NCBI RefSeq assembly: GCF_000526335.1
Contig: NZ_JAFW01000001.1
Span: forward strand, 1,426,001 to 1,490,000
Length of the DNA: 64,000 bases
Source: Arthrobacter sp. 31Y
GTDB taxonomy: Bacteria; Actinomycetota; Actinomycetes; Actinomycetales; Micrococcaceae
Direction of reading: 5' to 3'
Shown here: in pieces, positions 52,798 through 61,263 of the stretch
Layout: each line of letters begins with the position of its first letter
Numbering within the stretch: the first letter of the stretch is position 1
Notes under the pieces: model-generated
The model's database searches: none
The model's input: only the letters and a program-made list of their open reading frames with translations
What the model was told of the DNA's origin: nothing
Translations under genes and position numbers: made by a program

Positions 52798-55086
52798 ATG
52801 GTGACTCGCAAGAACCCACTATTCGACACTGCCACCACCCTCGGAAAGATTCTAGGCTTCCTTGGTGTGAGCGCGATTTGTGGCGTCCTGGTGGCGGGCC
52901 TTTTGGTCCCCGCAGCCGCCGTTTCGGGCAGTGCCGCTAGTGGTTCAATCCAGTTCTTTGACACTCTGCCGGCGGAACTCCAGGTAGATCCGCCCAGCCA
53001 GAACACCACGATCCTGGCGAAGGACGGTACGCCGATCGCCTCGATCTACGCAGAGAACCGGACCAAGGTTCCGCTGGATCAAATGAGCCCGTTCATCAAG
53101 GACGCTGTCATCGCTATCGAGGACAGCCGTTTTTACGAGCACGGCGGCATTGACACCACCGGCATCATGCGAGCTCTGGTGAGCACCGCCCGCGGCAACA
53201 AGCAGGGTGCATCCACCATCACCCAGCAGTACGTGAACAACGTCATCAACGAATCCCTCGTCGCAGCCGACAGGGAAGAGGACGTCAAGCTCAACGGTGG
53301 CGGCAAGGGCGTAGGCGACAAGCTCCGAGAAATGAAGCTTGCGATCGCCCTGGAGAAGAAGTTCTCCAAGGAGCAGATCCTTGAGGGTTACCTCAACATC
53401 GTCTTCTTCAACCGCGACGCTTACGGCATTGAGGCTGCCTCCAAGTTCTTCTTCAGCACCTCTGCCAAGGACCTGACTCTTCCGCAGGCTGCCCTCCTGG
53501 CCGGCCTGGTGAACAGCCCGTCGGCCTTCGATCCCATCGCCAACCCGGACAGCTCCAAGGTCCGCCGCGACCTGGTGCTCGCCTCCATGGTCAACCAGGG
53601 AAAGATCACCCAGGCGCAGTATGACGAAGCTGTTGCCACCCCGGTCACCACGCAGGTCACCCCGGCCCGCCAGGGCTGCGCTTACGCCACCATGGCTCCG
53701 TATTTCTGTGACTACGTGCTGCACTTGATGTTCAACAACCCTGCCTACGGTGACACGCAGGAAGAGCGCATCAAGCGCGTCCAGCGCGGCGGTCTCACCA
53801 TCCAGACCACCCTCGATCCGACAGCCCAGACCGTCGCCCAGCAGCAGGTCGACGCAACGGCAGGCGCTAACCCGGACAAGTGGGGCGCGTCCATCACATC
53901 CGTCCAGCCGGGCACGGGCCAGATCGTGAGCATGGCGCAGAACACTGTTTGGCTGCCTCAAGAGGGCAAGTTCGATCAGACGCAGAACTTCAACGTGGAC
54001 GTCCTGGATAAGGACGGCAATGATCTCAATGGCATTGGCGGGTTCCAGCCCGGTTCAACCATGAAGCCCTTCACGTTCGCCCAGTGGCTGAACGAAGGGA
54101 AGTCGATGGAGACAACCATCAACGCTTCGGTTCGCAAATACAAACAGAACTTCCCTTGGAAAAACACCTGTCCAACACCGACAGACGGTTTCTATGATGC
54201 GAACGTGCCGGGCAGCTTCGATCTTCAAAATGCCAGCCCGGAGTACTACCGGAACATGACGGTCCTCTGGGGCCTTAAGAACTCCATCAACACGGCCACG
54301 TTCGCGTCGGCAGCCCAGGTAGACCTTTGCGGAATCCAGCAAATTGTGGATGCCACCGGAATCCACGGCGGACTTCCTGCCCGTGATGACACGGGTAAGA
54401 TTACGGATCCGAACCCGCAGGTTCAGATGACCCGTTTGTCAAACCTGATTGGTGCTACGCAAACTGCTCCGCTGACGATGGCTGCTTCTTTCGCAACCTT
54501 CGCCGCTGACGGCAAGTACTGTGAGCCGATCGCCATAACGTCCGTAAAGGATCAGTCAGGGGCCGAGCTTCCGGCGCAGTCCTCTAGCTGTAAGGATGCG
54601 GTGAAGCCCGAAGTAGCCCGTGGCGTCGCCTATGCCATGGGCAAGGTGCTGGACGAAGGTTCCGGCTCCCTCATACGTCCGGCACTCAATTCCAAGAACT
54701 TCCCGGTGGCGGCCAAGACCGGTACCAACGACTCCAACGGTTCCACCTGGGTTGTCGGTTACACCACGGGTTTGGCTACAGCCTCCTGGTTCGGCGACCC
54801 CCTAGGCGACCAACTCCGTCCGGGTCGTAACCTAACCATCAACGGTAAGTCCTACGATGCCATCGACGGTTACATGATTGCCGGTCCGCAGTTCACCAAC
54901 TACATGTTGGCAGTAGCTCCGGCCTATGGAACCAACCCGTTCCAGGCACCGCCGTCCAACCTGACGGGACTTCCCACTCCGCAGCGCAACAACACGCCGT
55001 CCAATAACCCCCCGGCCAATCCGGCACCGTCCAACGGAAACGGCAACAGCGGGAACGGTAACAACGGCAACGGTAACAAGAACTGA
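52798..55086 (+). CDS. Class A penicillin-binding protein (glycosyltransferase plus transpeptidase)
   Basis: A 762-residue bifunctional peptidoglycan synthase related to mycobacterial PonA2. One membrane helix (residues 12-40) is followed by a GT51 domain with IEDSRFYEHGGID (catalytic Glu), GASTITQQYVNN and EKKFSKEQILEGYLNIVFF, then a transpeptidase domain with the active serine in GFQPGSTMKPFTFAQ, a GLKNSINTATF region for SxN, and AAKTGTNDSNGSTWVVGYT (KTG). No PASTA repeat is visible, unlike PonA2. The C-terminus is an Asn/Gly repeat tail. ATG 52798; a TAAAGT 13 nt upstream may be a -10 element of a leaderless transcript. Confidence 0.93.
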   Translation: MVTRKNPLFDTATTLGKILGFLGVSAICGVLVAGLLVPAAAVSGSAASGSIQFFDTLPAELQVDPPSQNTTILAKDGTPIASIYAENRTKVPLDQMSPFIKDAVIAIEDSRFYEHGGIDTTGIMRALVSTARGNKQGASTITQQYVNNVINESLVAADREEDVKLNGGGKGVGDKLREMKLAIALEKKFSKEQILEGYLNIVFFNRDAYGIEAASKFFFSTSAKDLTLPQAALLAGLVNSPSAFDPIANPDSSKVRRDLVLASMVNQGKITQAQYDEAVATPVTTQVTPARQGCAYATMAPYFCDYVLHLMFNNPAYGDTQEERIKRVQRGGLTIQTTLDPTAQTVAQQQVDATAGANPDKWGASITSVQPGTGQIVSMAQNTVWLPQEGKFDQTQNFNVDVLDKDGNDLNGIGGFQPGSTMKPFTFAQWLNEGKSMETTINASVRKYKQNFPWKNTCPTPTDGFYDANVPGSFDLQNASPEYYRNMTVLWGLKNSINTATFASAAQVDLCGIQQIVDATGIHGGLPARDDTGKITDPNPQVQMTRLSNLIGATQTAPLTMAASFATFAADGKYCEPIAITSVKDQSGAELPAQSSSCKDAVKPEVARGVAYAMGKVLDEGSGSLIRPALNSKNFPVAAKTGTNDSNGSTWVVGYTTGLATASWFGDPLGDQLRPGRNLTINGKSYDAIDGYMIAGPQFTNYMLAVAPAYGTNPFQAPPSNLTGLPTPQRNNTPSNNPPANPAPSNGNGNSGNGNNGNGNKN

Positions 55087-55088
55087 CC

Positions 55089-56076
55089 ATGACGTTTAGA
55101 GATTCCTTGGCAAACCGCGTCCGCACTGTCGGGCGCGGTTTCGCCGTCACTGCTGCCGTCGGAACAGCAGCAGGTGCAGCGGCCGCCGCTTACGGTTGGT
55201 GGGAGAAGGACCAGTTCGAGGTCCGTCACGAAACCCTGCCAATTCTTCCGGAGGGCACCAAACCGCTCCGTGTCCTGCACCTGAGCGATATCCACTTCGT
55301 CCCGGGCCAGGACACGAAGACCCAGTGGCTGCAGTCGCTGGCGGATCTAAAGCCCGACCTCGTGGTCAACACGGGCGACAACCTGAGCCACGCCAAGGCC
55401 ATCGACCCCCTGATCCAGGCCCTCCGCCCGTTACTGGAGTTCCCCGGCGTTTTTTGTTCCGGGTTCCAACGATTACTACGGCCCGCGGATCAAGAATCCG
55501 GCGGGTTATTTCCGTGGTCCATCCAAGCCCAAGACCGAACCCATTCAGCTCGACTGGCCCAAGCTCCGCTCGGCGTTCGGCATGGGCGGCTGGATCGACC
55601 TCACCAATCGTGCGCAGTCAGTGGTGCTGAACGGGCTGCGGTTCGATTTTTCGGGAGTTGATGATCCGCACCTGGGCCGTGAACGTTATGCCGGTTGGCC
55701 CCGAGGTACGGTCAACCAGGACGCCCGCCCCCACCTGAAGGTGGCCGTCATTCACGCTCCGTACCAGCGCGTGCTGGACCACTTCACCGAGGCCGGAGCA
55801 GACCTGATCCTTGCCGGCCACACACACGGCGGCCAAATCTGCATCCCCGGCTATGGAGCGCTCGTCGCTAACTGCGACCTTCCGAATTGGCGTGCCAAGG
55901 GCCTTCACGACTGGGAAAGTGATAGCTTCACGACGCCGGTGAATGTCTCAGGCGGCATCGGCACCTCGCGCTTCGCGCCGGTCCGCATCGCGTGCCGCCC
56001 GGAAGCTGTGCTGCTGACACTCACGCCCAAGGCGTCCGACTCGCGGAGCGCCGAAGGCGTGAGGACCAGCGTTTAG
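55089..56076 (+). pseudogene. Metallophosphoesterase, interrupted by a frameshift
   Basis: A Calcineurin-like phosphoesterase split into two frames. The 5' part has a Tat- or membrane-type N-terminus (residues 13-40), LRVLHLSDIHFVPGQ (metal ligands D, H) and LVVNTGDNLSHAKA. Reading then shifts at a run of six T (55450-55455): with one T fewer it continues VFVPGSNDYYGPRIKN and runs to 56076 with KVAVIHAPYQRVLDHF and LILAGHTHGGQICIPGYG, completing the family. So one extra base disables the gene, or the run is a sequencing error or slippage site. It follows the PBP gene by 2 nt, as in mycobacteria (Rv3682, Rv3683). Confidence 0.85.
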
Positions 56077-56519
56077 CAGAAGTACCGCGAATCGTTCATC
56101 TCGACAACGCCGGATTGAATGTCCGTGATATTGGAGCCTACCGTCACGCACGTGCTCCCAGGCGCATATACCATGAGCGAATAGTCCGACCCGGCATTGC
56201 TGAAACCTGCATGCATCCCACCACCGGGCACGCTGCCGACGAAAATGCCTGCCGCATACTCATTACCGTTGACATTTCCGTACAGATTGATCCAATTTGT
56301 TTGGCAGTTTGGCGAGTACATGAGCTGGATACTCCCCTGCACCTGGTTGTATCTCGTGTTCACCAAAGGCCACGAAGATATGGCGTATGCTCCCGCGGTA
56401 CACCCGGTTGCTATCGGGTCGCGCCCGTGGTGGTAATCCGATGCATGGGCCGAAGGCGCCACGAGCAAGGCAGTAGCCGCGATGGCTCCACCAGCAGCAA
56501 ACTTTGTTAACTTACGCAT
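56073..56519 (-). CDS. Small secreted protein, DUF2690-like
   Basis: A 148-residue protein with a Sec signal peptide (RKLTKFAAGGAIAATALLVAPSAHAS) and a mature part of about 120 residues with four cysteines. IQLMYSPNCQTNWINLYGN resembles the DUF2690 motif with Y-S-x-x-C-x-T-N-W. Its function is not known. Compared with neighbours the gene is less GC-rich. It overlaps the phosphoesterase stop by 4 nt, and a second copy of that gene's 3' end lies on its other side, so it appears to have been inserted there. Confidence 0.78.
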   Translation of the reverse strand: MRKLTKFAAGGAIAATALLVAPSAHASDYHHGRDPIATGCTAGAYAISSWPLVNTRYNQVQGSIQLMYSPNCQTNWINLYGNVNGNEYAAGIFVGSVPGGGMHAGFSNAGSDYSLMVYAPGSTCVTVGSNITDIQSGVVEMNDSRYFC

Positions 56520-56905
56520 TCCCCAACCTAACGTAGTGATTTTTCAGATTTTGATACTGCGGGGCCAAACTAACAGAGCATCCGTTTTGGATTAAGTCAC
56601 ATCTGAGCAGCCTGTGGATAACTCAACGAAGCAGGGCACCCGGATGACTGCATGCCTTACTCGGGAGAGGGGCACGCTAGCAGGGCGGTAGCACCCATTC
56701 GCATTCGCCTGCCGCCCCGAAGCTGTGCTGCTGACGCTCACGCCCCGCAGCTGAAGTCCGGGGATCATTACGATCCTCAATAACTGGGTCAAACATTTCA
56801 CCAACGTTGCGTTGTCCTGTGAAACGAATCACGCCATGGCATAGGGTAGTTGCTACGGGAAACTACCTCCGCACCATCTGAAGATCCAGCTGTTGAGAAG
56901 CGGGC
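56520..56905. other. Intergenic region between the secreted protein and the ABC exporter
   Basis: About 385 bp. It holds the promoter of the leftward secreted-protein gene (AT-rich, about 56520-56600), the orphan phosphoesterase end at 56698-56754 and the promoter region of the exporter. GAGAAGCGGGC ahead of ATG 56906 is the probable ribosome site. No other gene is supported. Confidence 0.6.
56698..56754 (+). pseudogene. Orphan 3' end of a metallophosphoesterase gene
   Basis: The frame 56698-56754 reads FAFACRPEAVLLTLTPRS and stop; the end of the phosphoesterase reads ACRPEAVLLTLTPKAS. At DNA level 56710-56745 matches 55993-56028 at 34 of 36 positions. It has no start and no upstream gene body. 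It is probably the former 3' end of the phosphoesterase, cut off by an insertion, or a tail from a diverged allele. Confidence 0.7.
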
Positions 56906-58705
56906 ATGTCCAAGCAAACGTCTTTCTTTACCTCCGTCGGCCGCCTGTACCCCCACGTGCGGCCTATCCTCCCCCGACTATTCATGGGCCTGATCTGCGC
57001 CCTTTTGGCCAGCATCGTCGCGCTGACTATTCCGCAGGTGCTGCGGGTCCTGGTCAACAACTCCCTGCAGCCCGGCGGTTCCACGGACGCCGTCTGGATT
57101 GCCGCCGTCGTGATTCTTGCTTTGGGTATTGCTGAAGCCGGGTTGGTGGCCTTGCGCCGGCAGTTTGTCATCAACCCCGCCACCACGGTGGAAACCCGGA
57201 TGCGCGTGACCCTGTACGGCCACTTGCAGCAGCTCACCGTAGCGTTCCATGATCGCTGGGGTTCCGGTCAGTTGCTCTCGCGCGCCATGACGGACCTGAG
57301 CTTCCTGCGCCGCTGGATGGCGTTCGGCGCGATCATGTTGGTGGTCACAACGCTGACGGTGATTATCGGCGTGGGCGTGATGTTCTCCATGAGCTGGCAG
57401 CTGGCGCTGATCTTCCTGGCAGCGGCCGTGCCGATCATGATCAACTCCTTCCGCTTCCGCCGCCGCTTCAGTTTGGTCACCCGCCTCAGCCAGGACCAGG
57501 CCGGCGATCTCGCCACCACCGTGGAGGAGTCCGTCCACGGCATCCGCGTCCTGAAGGCTTTCGGCCGGAGCCGCGAAGCGCTGGAAAACTTCAACGGCCA
57601 GGCAGAGGAACTCCGCCAAACGGAGATCGCCAAGGCCAAGCAGCAAGCCGGGTTCACACTGGTGGTGACGCTGCTGCCGGAGCTGGCCCTGGGCGTCGGG
57701 CTGGTGGTGGGCATCATGCTCGCCGCGAGCGGACAGCTCAGCATCGGCGCTTTGGTGGCGTTCTTCGCCACGGCCGCTGTGGTGGCCACGCCAGTGGAAT
57801 TCTCGGGCATGCTCCTGGCCATGGCGCTGACGGCCAAGACCGCCTTGGACCGTCACTTCGAGGTCATGGACACGGAAAACACCATTACCTCGCCGGACCA
57901 GGCCGCTGTTCCGGAAAGTGTGAAGGGTGCCTTGCGCTTTGAGCATGCAGGTTTCGGGTTCGACGACGGCGGTACCCTCCTGCACGACGTCACCCTGGAC
58001 ATCCGCCCCGGCGAGACCATGGCTCTGGTGGGCATCACAGGCAGCGGCAAGAGCGCGCTGCTCCAGCTGGTCCCCCGCCTGTATGACGTCACCGAGGGCG
58101 CCGTGACCATTGATGGCGTTGATGTCCGCGACTACGACATTGATGAACTCCGCAAGATCGTCGCCGTTGCGTTCGAAGACACCACGCTGTTCTCCAGCTC
58201 AGTCCGGGACAACGTCCTCCTCGGAGCCCCCGATCCCACGGATGCCGCGCTTGACGAGGCTTTGGACGTGGCCCAGGCACAGTTCGCCTATTCGTTGCCG
58301 GAGGGTGTGGACACCCTGATCGGTGAGGAAGGTTTGAGCCTTTCCGGCGGCCAGCGGCAACGCATCGCCCTGGCCCGAGCCATCGCCGCCAAGCCCAAGG
58401 TGCTGGTCTTGGACGATCCCCTGTCCGCCTTGGACGTTAATACCGAGGAACGCGTGGAGGCCCGGTTGCGGGAGGTCCTTCGTGAGACCACCACCCTCAT
58501 CGTCGCGCACCGGCCCTCCACTGTGGCCTTGGCGGACCGGGTGGCGTTGCTCGAAAACGGGACCATCACCGCCGTCGGGACCCATACGGAACTGCTGGCC
58601 GAGAACGATCATTACCGCTACGTCATCGCCAGCCTGGACGCCGGTCCAAAGGACCTGGACACCGAGCTGGACGAACTCGAAGAAGCAGAGGAGGCCCGCC
58701 GGTGA
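56906..58705 (+). CDS. ABC exporter half-transporter, degenerate-site subunit
   Basis: A 599-residue protein with an N-terminal six-helix exporter domain (about 1-310) and an ATPase domain. Walker A is [13 protein letters not shown] and the signature [14 protein letters not shown], but the catalytic glutamate after Walker B is aspartate ([12 protein letters not shown]) and the Q-loop glutamine is glutamate (VAFEDTTLF). This marks the inactive ATP site of heterodimeric exporters. The partner follows with a 4-nt overlap. Family substrates are drugs, lipids or peptides; none can be chosen. Confidence 0.92.
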   Translation: MSKQTSFFTSVGRLYPHVRPILPRLFMGLICALLASIVALTIPQVLRVLVNNSLQPGGSTDAVWIAAVVILALGIAEAGLVALRRQFVINPATTVETRMRVTLYGHLQQLTVAFHDRWGSGQLLSRAMTDLSFLRRWMAFGAIMLVVTTLTVIIGVGVMFSMSWQLALIFLAAAVPIMINSFRFRRRFSLVTRLSQDQAGDLATTVEESVHGIRVLKAFGRSREALENFNGQAEELRQTEIAKAKQQAGFTLVVTLLPELALGVGLVVGIMLAASGQLSIGALVAFFATAAVVATPVEFSGMLLAMALTAKTALDRHFEVMDTENTITSPDQAAVPESVKGALRFEHAGFGFDDGGTLLHDVTLDIRPGETMALVGITGSGKSALLQLVPRLYDVTEGAVTIDGVDVRDYDIDELRKIVAVAFEDTTLFSSSVRDNVLLGAPDPTDAALDEALDVAQAQFAYSLPEGVDTLIGEEGLSLSGGQRQRIALARAIAAKPKVLVLDDPLSALDVNTEERVEARLREVLRETTTLIVAHRPSTVALADRVALLENGTITAVGTHTELLAENDHYRYVIASLDAGPKDLDTELDELEEAEEARR

Positions 58706-60534
58706 GTGCCGCAACGTTTGGAACCGCCAACGAGGACAACACACTCCTCACCAAAGCAGACAGCAAAGCCGTACGACGCCGGTCGCTCACCTTGCTTGCC
58801 TCGCTGATCCGTCCGGTGCGGCTGCGTTTCTGGCTGACGATCGCGATGGTTGTGGTCTCGCAGCTCACCCGGGTTGCCGGGCCCGCGCTGATCGCCTTCG
58901 GCATCGACAACGCCCTTCCCGCACTGCAGGCAGGCGACAATGGGCCCTTGGTGCTGGCTGGCGCCCTGTATTTGGCGGCTGCGATCGCTACGGCTGGAAT
59001 GACTGCGTTGTACGTGACCTCCACTGCCCGGCTCAGCCAGGCCATGCTGCTGGATCTGCGGTTGCGGGTCTTCCGGCATACCCAGCGGCTGAGCCTGGAA
59101 TTCCATGAGAAGTACACCTCGGGCCGCATCATCGCCCGGCAGACCTCGGACCTGGAAGCGCTGCGCGAACTCTTGGATTCCGGCGTGAGCTCCTTGGCGT
59201 CCGGCATGCTGTTCATGGTGTTCACCGCTTTCACCATCTTTGCGCTCGACTGGCGCAGCGGGTTGATTGTCCTGGCAGCCGGCGTCCCCATGTTCTTCCT
59301 GGCCCGCTGGTACCAGAAGCATTCCCAGATCGCGTTCCGTGAATCCCGGGTGGTCTCTGCCCGGTTGATCGTGCACTTCGTGGAGACCATGACCGGTATC
59401 CGTGCGGTGAAGGCGTTCCGCAAAGAGCGCGAGAATGCCTCCCGGTACGGCGAGCTGGCCGAGGACTACCGCAAGAACACCGTCCGCTCCATCAACTTGA
59501 ACGGCATCTTCCAGCCCGGCCTGGTGTTGATCGGCAATGTTTGCGTGGCCGTTGTGCTGCTGTTTGGCGGCTTCAGGGTGCTGGAGGGTGACCTGGCGGT
59601 TGGCGTGCTGCTGGCATTGATCCTGTCCACCAAGCGCTTCTTCCAGCCAGTGGACCAGATGGCCATGTTCTACAACTCGTTCCAGAGCGCCCAGGCCGCG
59701 CTGGAAAAGGTGTCCGGCCTCCTTGAGGAGATCCCCACCGTCCGTCCGCCGAAGAACCCAGTGGCGTTGAAGAGCTCACGCGGCGAAATCGACTTCAAGA
59801 GCGTGGAGTTCGGTTACAGCGACGGCAAGGTGGTGGTTCCCACGCTGGACCTGCACATTCCGGCCGGGCAAACCATTGCCTTGGTGGGCCAGACGGGCGC
59901 CGGCAAATCGACGTTGGCCAAACTCGTGGCCCGCTTCTACGACGTCACTTCCGGGGCCATCACCCTGGACGGCATCGATCTCCGCGACCTCTCCACCACA
60001 GACCTCCGGCGCGCCGTGGTGATGGTGACGCAGGAAGCCTTCCTCTTCAGTGGCTCCGTGGCGGACAACATTGCCCTCGGGCGGCCCGAAGCTTCTCGGT
60101 CCGAGATTGAGGCCGCCGCTGCAGCAGTGGGAGCCCACGAGTTCATCATGAGCCTCCCCGATGGGTACGACACGGACGTCAACAAGCGCGGTGGCCGGGT
60201 GTCTTCCGGTCAACGCCAGCTCATCGGCTTCGCCCGCGCCTTCCTGGCCGCACCGGCTGTGCTGATCCTGGACGAAGCAACGTCCTCCTTGGACATCCCC
60301 TCTGAACGTATGGTGCAGCAGGGACTGTCCAGCCTTTTGGAGGGAGTGGCCGGCGGCAGGGGTGCCCGGACAGCCATCATCATCGCCCACCGTCTTTCAA
60401 CCGTGGAGACGGCCGACAGGGTTCTTGTGGTCCACGACGGACGAATTGTGGAGGATGGGACACCCGCTGAACTGATCAGCGGTGGTGGACGCTTTGCCCA
60501 GCTGCACGGGGCGTGGCGGGACTCGTTGGTCTAG
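58702..60534 (+). CDS. ABC exporter half-transporter, catalytic subunit
   Basis: A 610-residue partner, GTG start overlapping the upstream TGA (GTGA). The membrane domain (about 30-330) is followed by an ATPase with Walker [15 protein letters not shown]-loop VTQEAFLF, Walker [13 protein letters not shown] with the catalytic glutamate, and H-loop [10 protein letters not shown]. Its signature is [13 protein letters not shown] instead of LSGGQ; since this signature faces the nucleotide in the partner's Walker site, it fits the degenerate site. The 5' neighbour supplies the other half. Confidence 0.93.
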   Translation: MSAATFGTANEDNTLLTKADSKAVRRRSLTLLASLIRPVRLRFWLTIAMVVVSQLTRVAGPALIAFGIDNALPALQAGDNGPLVLAGALYLAAAIATAGMTALYVTSTARLSQAMLLDLRLRVFRHTQRLSLEFHEKYTSGRIIARQTSDLEALRELLDSGVSSLASGMLFMVFTAFTIFALDWRSGLIVLAAGVPMFFLARWYQKHSQIAFRESRVVSARLIVHFVETMTGIRAVKAFRKERENASRYGELAEDYRKNTVRSINLNGIFQPGLVLIGNVCVAVVLLFGGFRVLEGDLAVGVLLALILSTKRFFQPVDQMAMFYNSFQSAQAALEKVSGLLEEIPTVRPPKNPVALKSSRGEIDFKSVEFGYSDGKVVVPTLDLHIPAGQTIALVGQTGAGKSTLAKLVARFYDVTSGAITLDGIDLRDLSTTDLRRAVVMVTQEAFLFSGSVADNIALGRPEASRSEIEAAAAAVGAHEFIMSLPDGYDTDVNKRGGRVSSGQRQLIGFARAFLAAPAVLILDEATSSLDIPSERMVQQGLSSLLEGVAGGRGARTAIIIAHRLSTVETADRVLVVHDGRIVEDGTPAELISGGGRFAQLHGAWRDSLV

Positions 60535-60632
60535 CTCCTCCGGGTAAGCGGCTGTGACGAGGCACACCGGCTCCCCGATTTCGCATCACGGGACGTTTCG
60601 GCTATTCTTGAACAGTTGCTTTCGCAGCGGAT

Positions 60633-60709
<77 letters not shown>

Positions 60710-60715
60710 AACACG

Positions 60716-60745
60716 AAAATGGCGTCGAGAAATCGGCGCCATTTT
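60716..60745 (+). terminator. Terminator of tRNA-Pro
   Basis: The 9-nt arms AAAATGGCG (60716-60724) and CGCCATTTT (60737-60745) close a 12-nt loop; T continues to 60746. It starts 7 nt after the tRNA. Confidence 0.8.
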
Positions 60746-60858
60746 TGCTTTAAGTCGGTCAATACACCCGCACTTATCCACATGTACTATCGCGCCGGTT
60801 GGCGCTTCTGCTGCGTCTCACTATGATTTCACTGGCCCACGAAAGCAGGGCACAAAGA

Positions 60859-60894
60859 AAACCCCGGAGCATCGCTCGACACGCTCCGGGGTTT
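60859..60894 (-). terminator. Terminator of the pro-peptide gene
   Basis: Perfect 12-nt arms 60859-60870 and 60883-60894 around a 12-nt loop. Read leftward, the stem ends in GGGGTTT and is followed by TCTTTGTG. It lies 17 nt after the stop of the gene at 60912. Confidence 0.8.
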
Positions 60895-60911
60895 CTTTTA
60901 CTACAATTGTT

Positions 60912-61136
60912 TTACATAGGGTCGGGCCAGTTACCGATGGACATCGTGGTGATGGTCGTCTCGGCCTTGTCCTTCTTGGGCACCGTGGTGGTGGACCGCA
61001 TAGGGTCCGGCCAGTTACCAATGGCGCTTACTGTGCTGGAATCTGCTGCGGGAGCAGCGGAGACAACACCGGGAGCCGCAACCGCGAACGTCAGTGCGCC
61101 CGCCACGGCCACTGAAGCAATGATTTTCTTGAACAT
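60912..61136 (-). CDS. Secreted small pro-peptide with duplicated IGNWPDPM motif, candidate signalling peptide precursor
   Basis: A 74-residue precursor. It has a Sec signal peptide (MFKKIIASVAVAGALTFAVA, likely cleaved after VVSA near residue 27), leaving about 47 residues. These contain AIGNWPDPM, a Ser/Thr-rich spacer with the basic patch PKKDK, and SIGNWPDPM as the exact C-terminus. A duplicated motif with one copy at the free end resembles peptide-pheromone precursors. ATG 61136 has GGGG 9 nt upstream. It is divergent from an XRE-TPR regulator 127 nt away and ends in its own terminator. Alternatives are a bacteriocin-like peptide or a surface peptide. No homologue is known to me. Confidence 0.75.
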   Translation of the reverse strand: MFKKIIASVAVAGALTFAVAAPGVVSAAPAADSSTVSAIGNWPDPMRSTTTVPKKDKAETTITTMSIGNWPDPM

Positions 61137-61189
61137 GATGATGTACCCCAATGCGAGTCGGATTCGTTACGGAAATTGCACGGTCCCTG

Positions 61190-61229
61190 TTGACATACAT
61201 TGTAAAATGTTTTCCACAGAGACTGTCAA
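61190..61229. promoter_or_regulatory. Divergent promoter and palindrome between pro-peptide and XRE-TPR gene
   Basis: For the leftward pro-peptide gene, TTGACA (61229-61224) is spaced 17 nt from TTTACA (61206-61201) or 19 nt from TACAAT (61204-61199). The inverted repeat ACATT-GTAA-AATGT (61197-61210) covers this -10. A second TTGACA (61190-61195) faces rightward. The palindrome is a good candidate operator for the regulator. Confidence 0.55.
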
Positions 61230-61263
61230 GGTTTTGGTCAAAAGACACCTGTAGGAGGGACCC

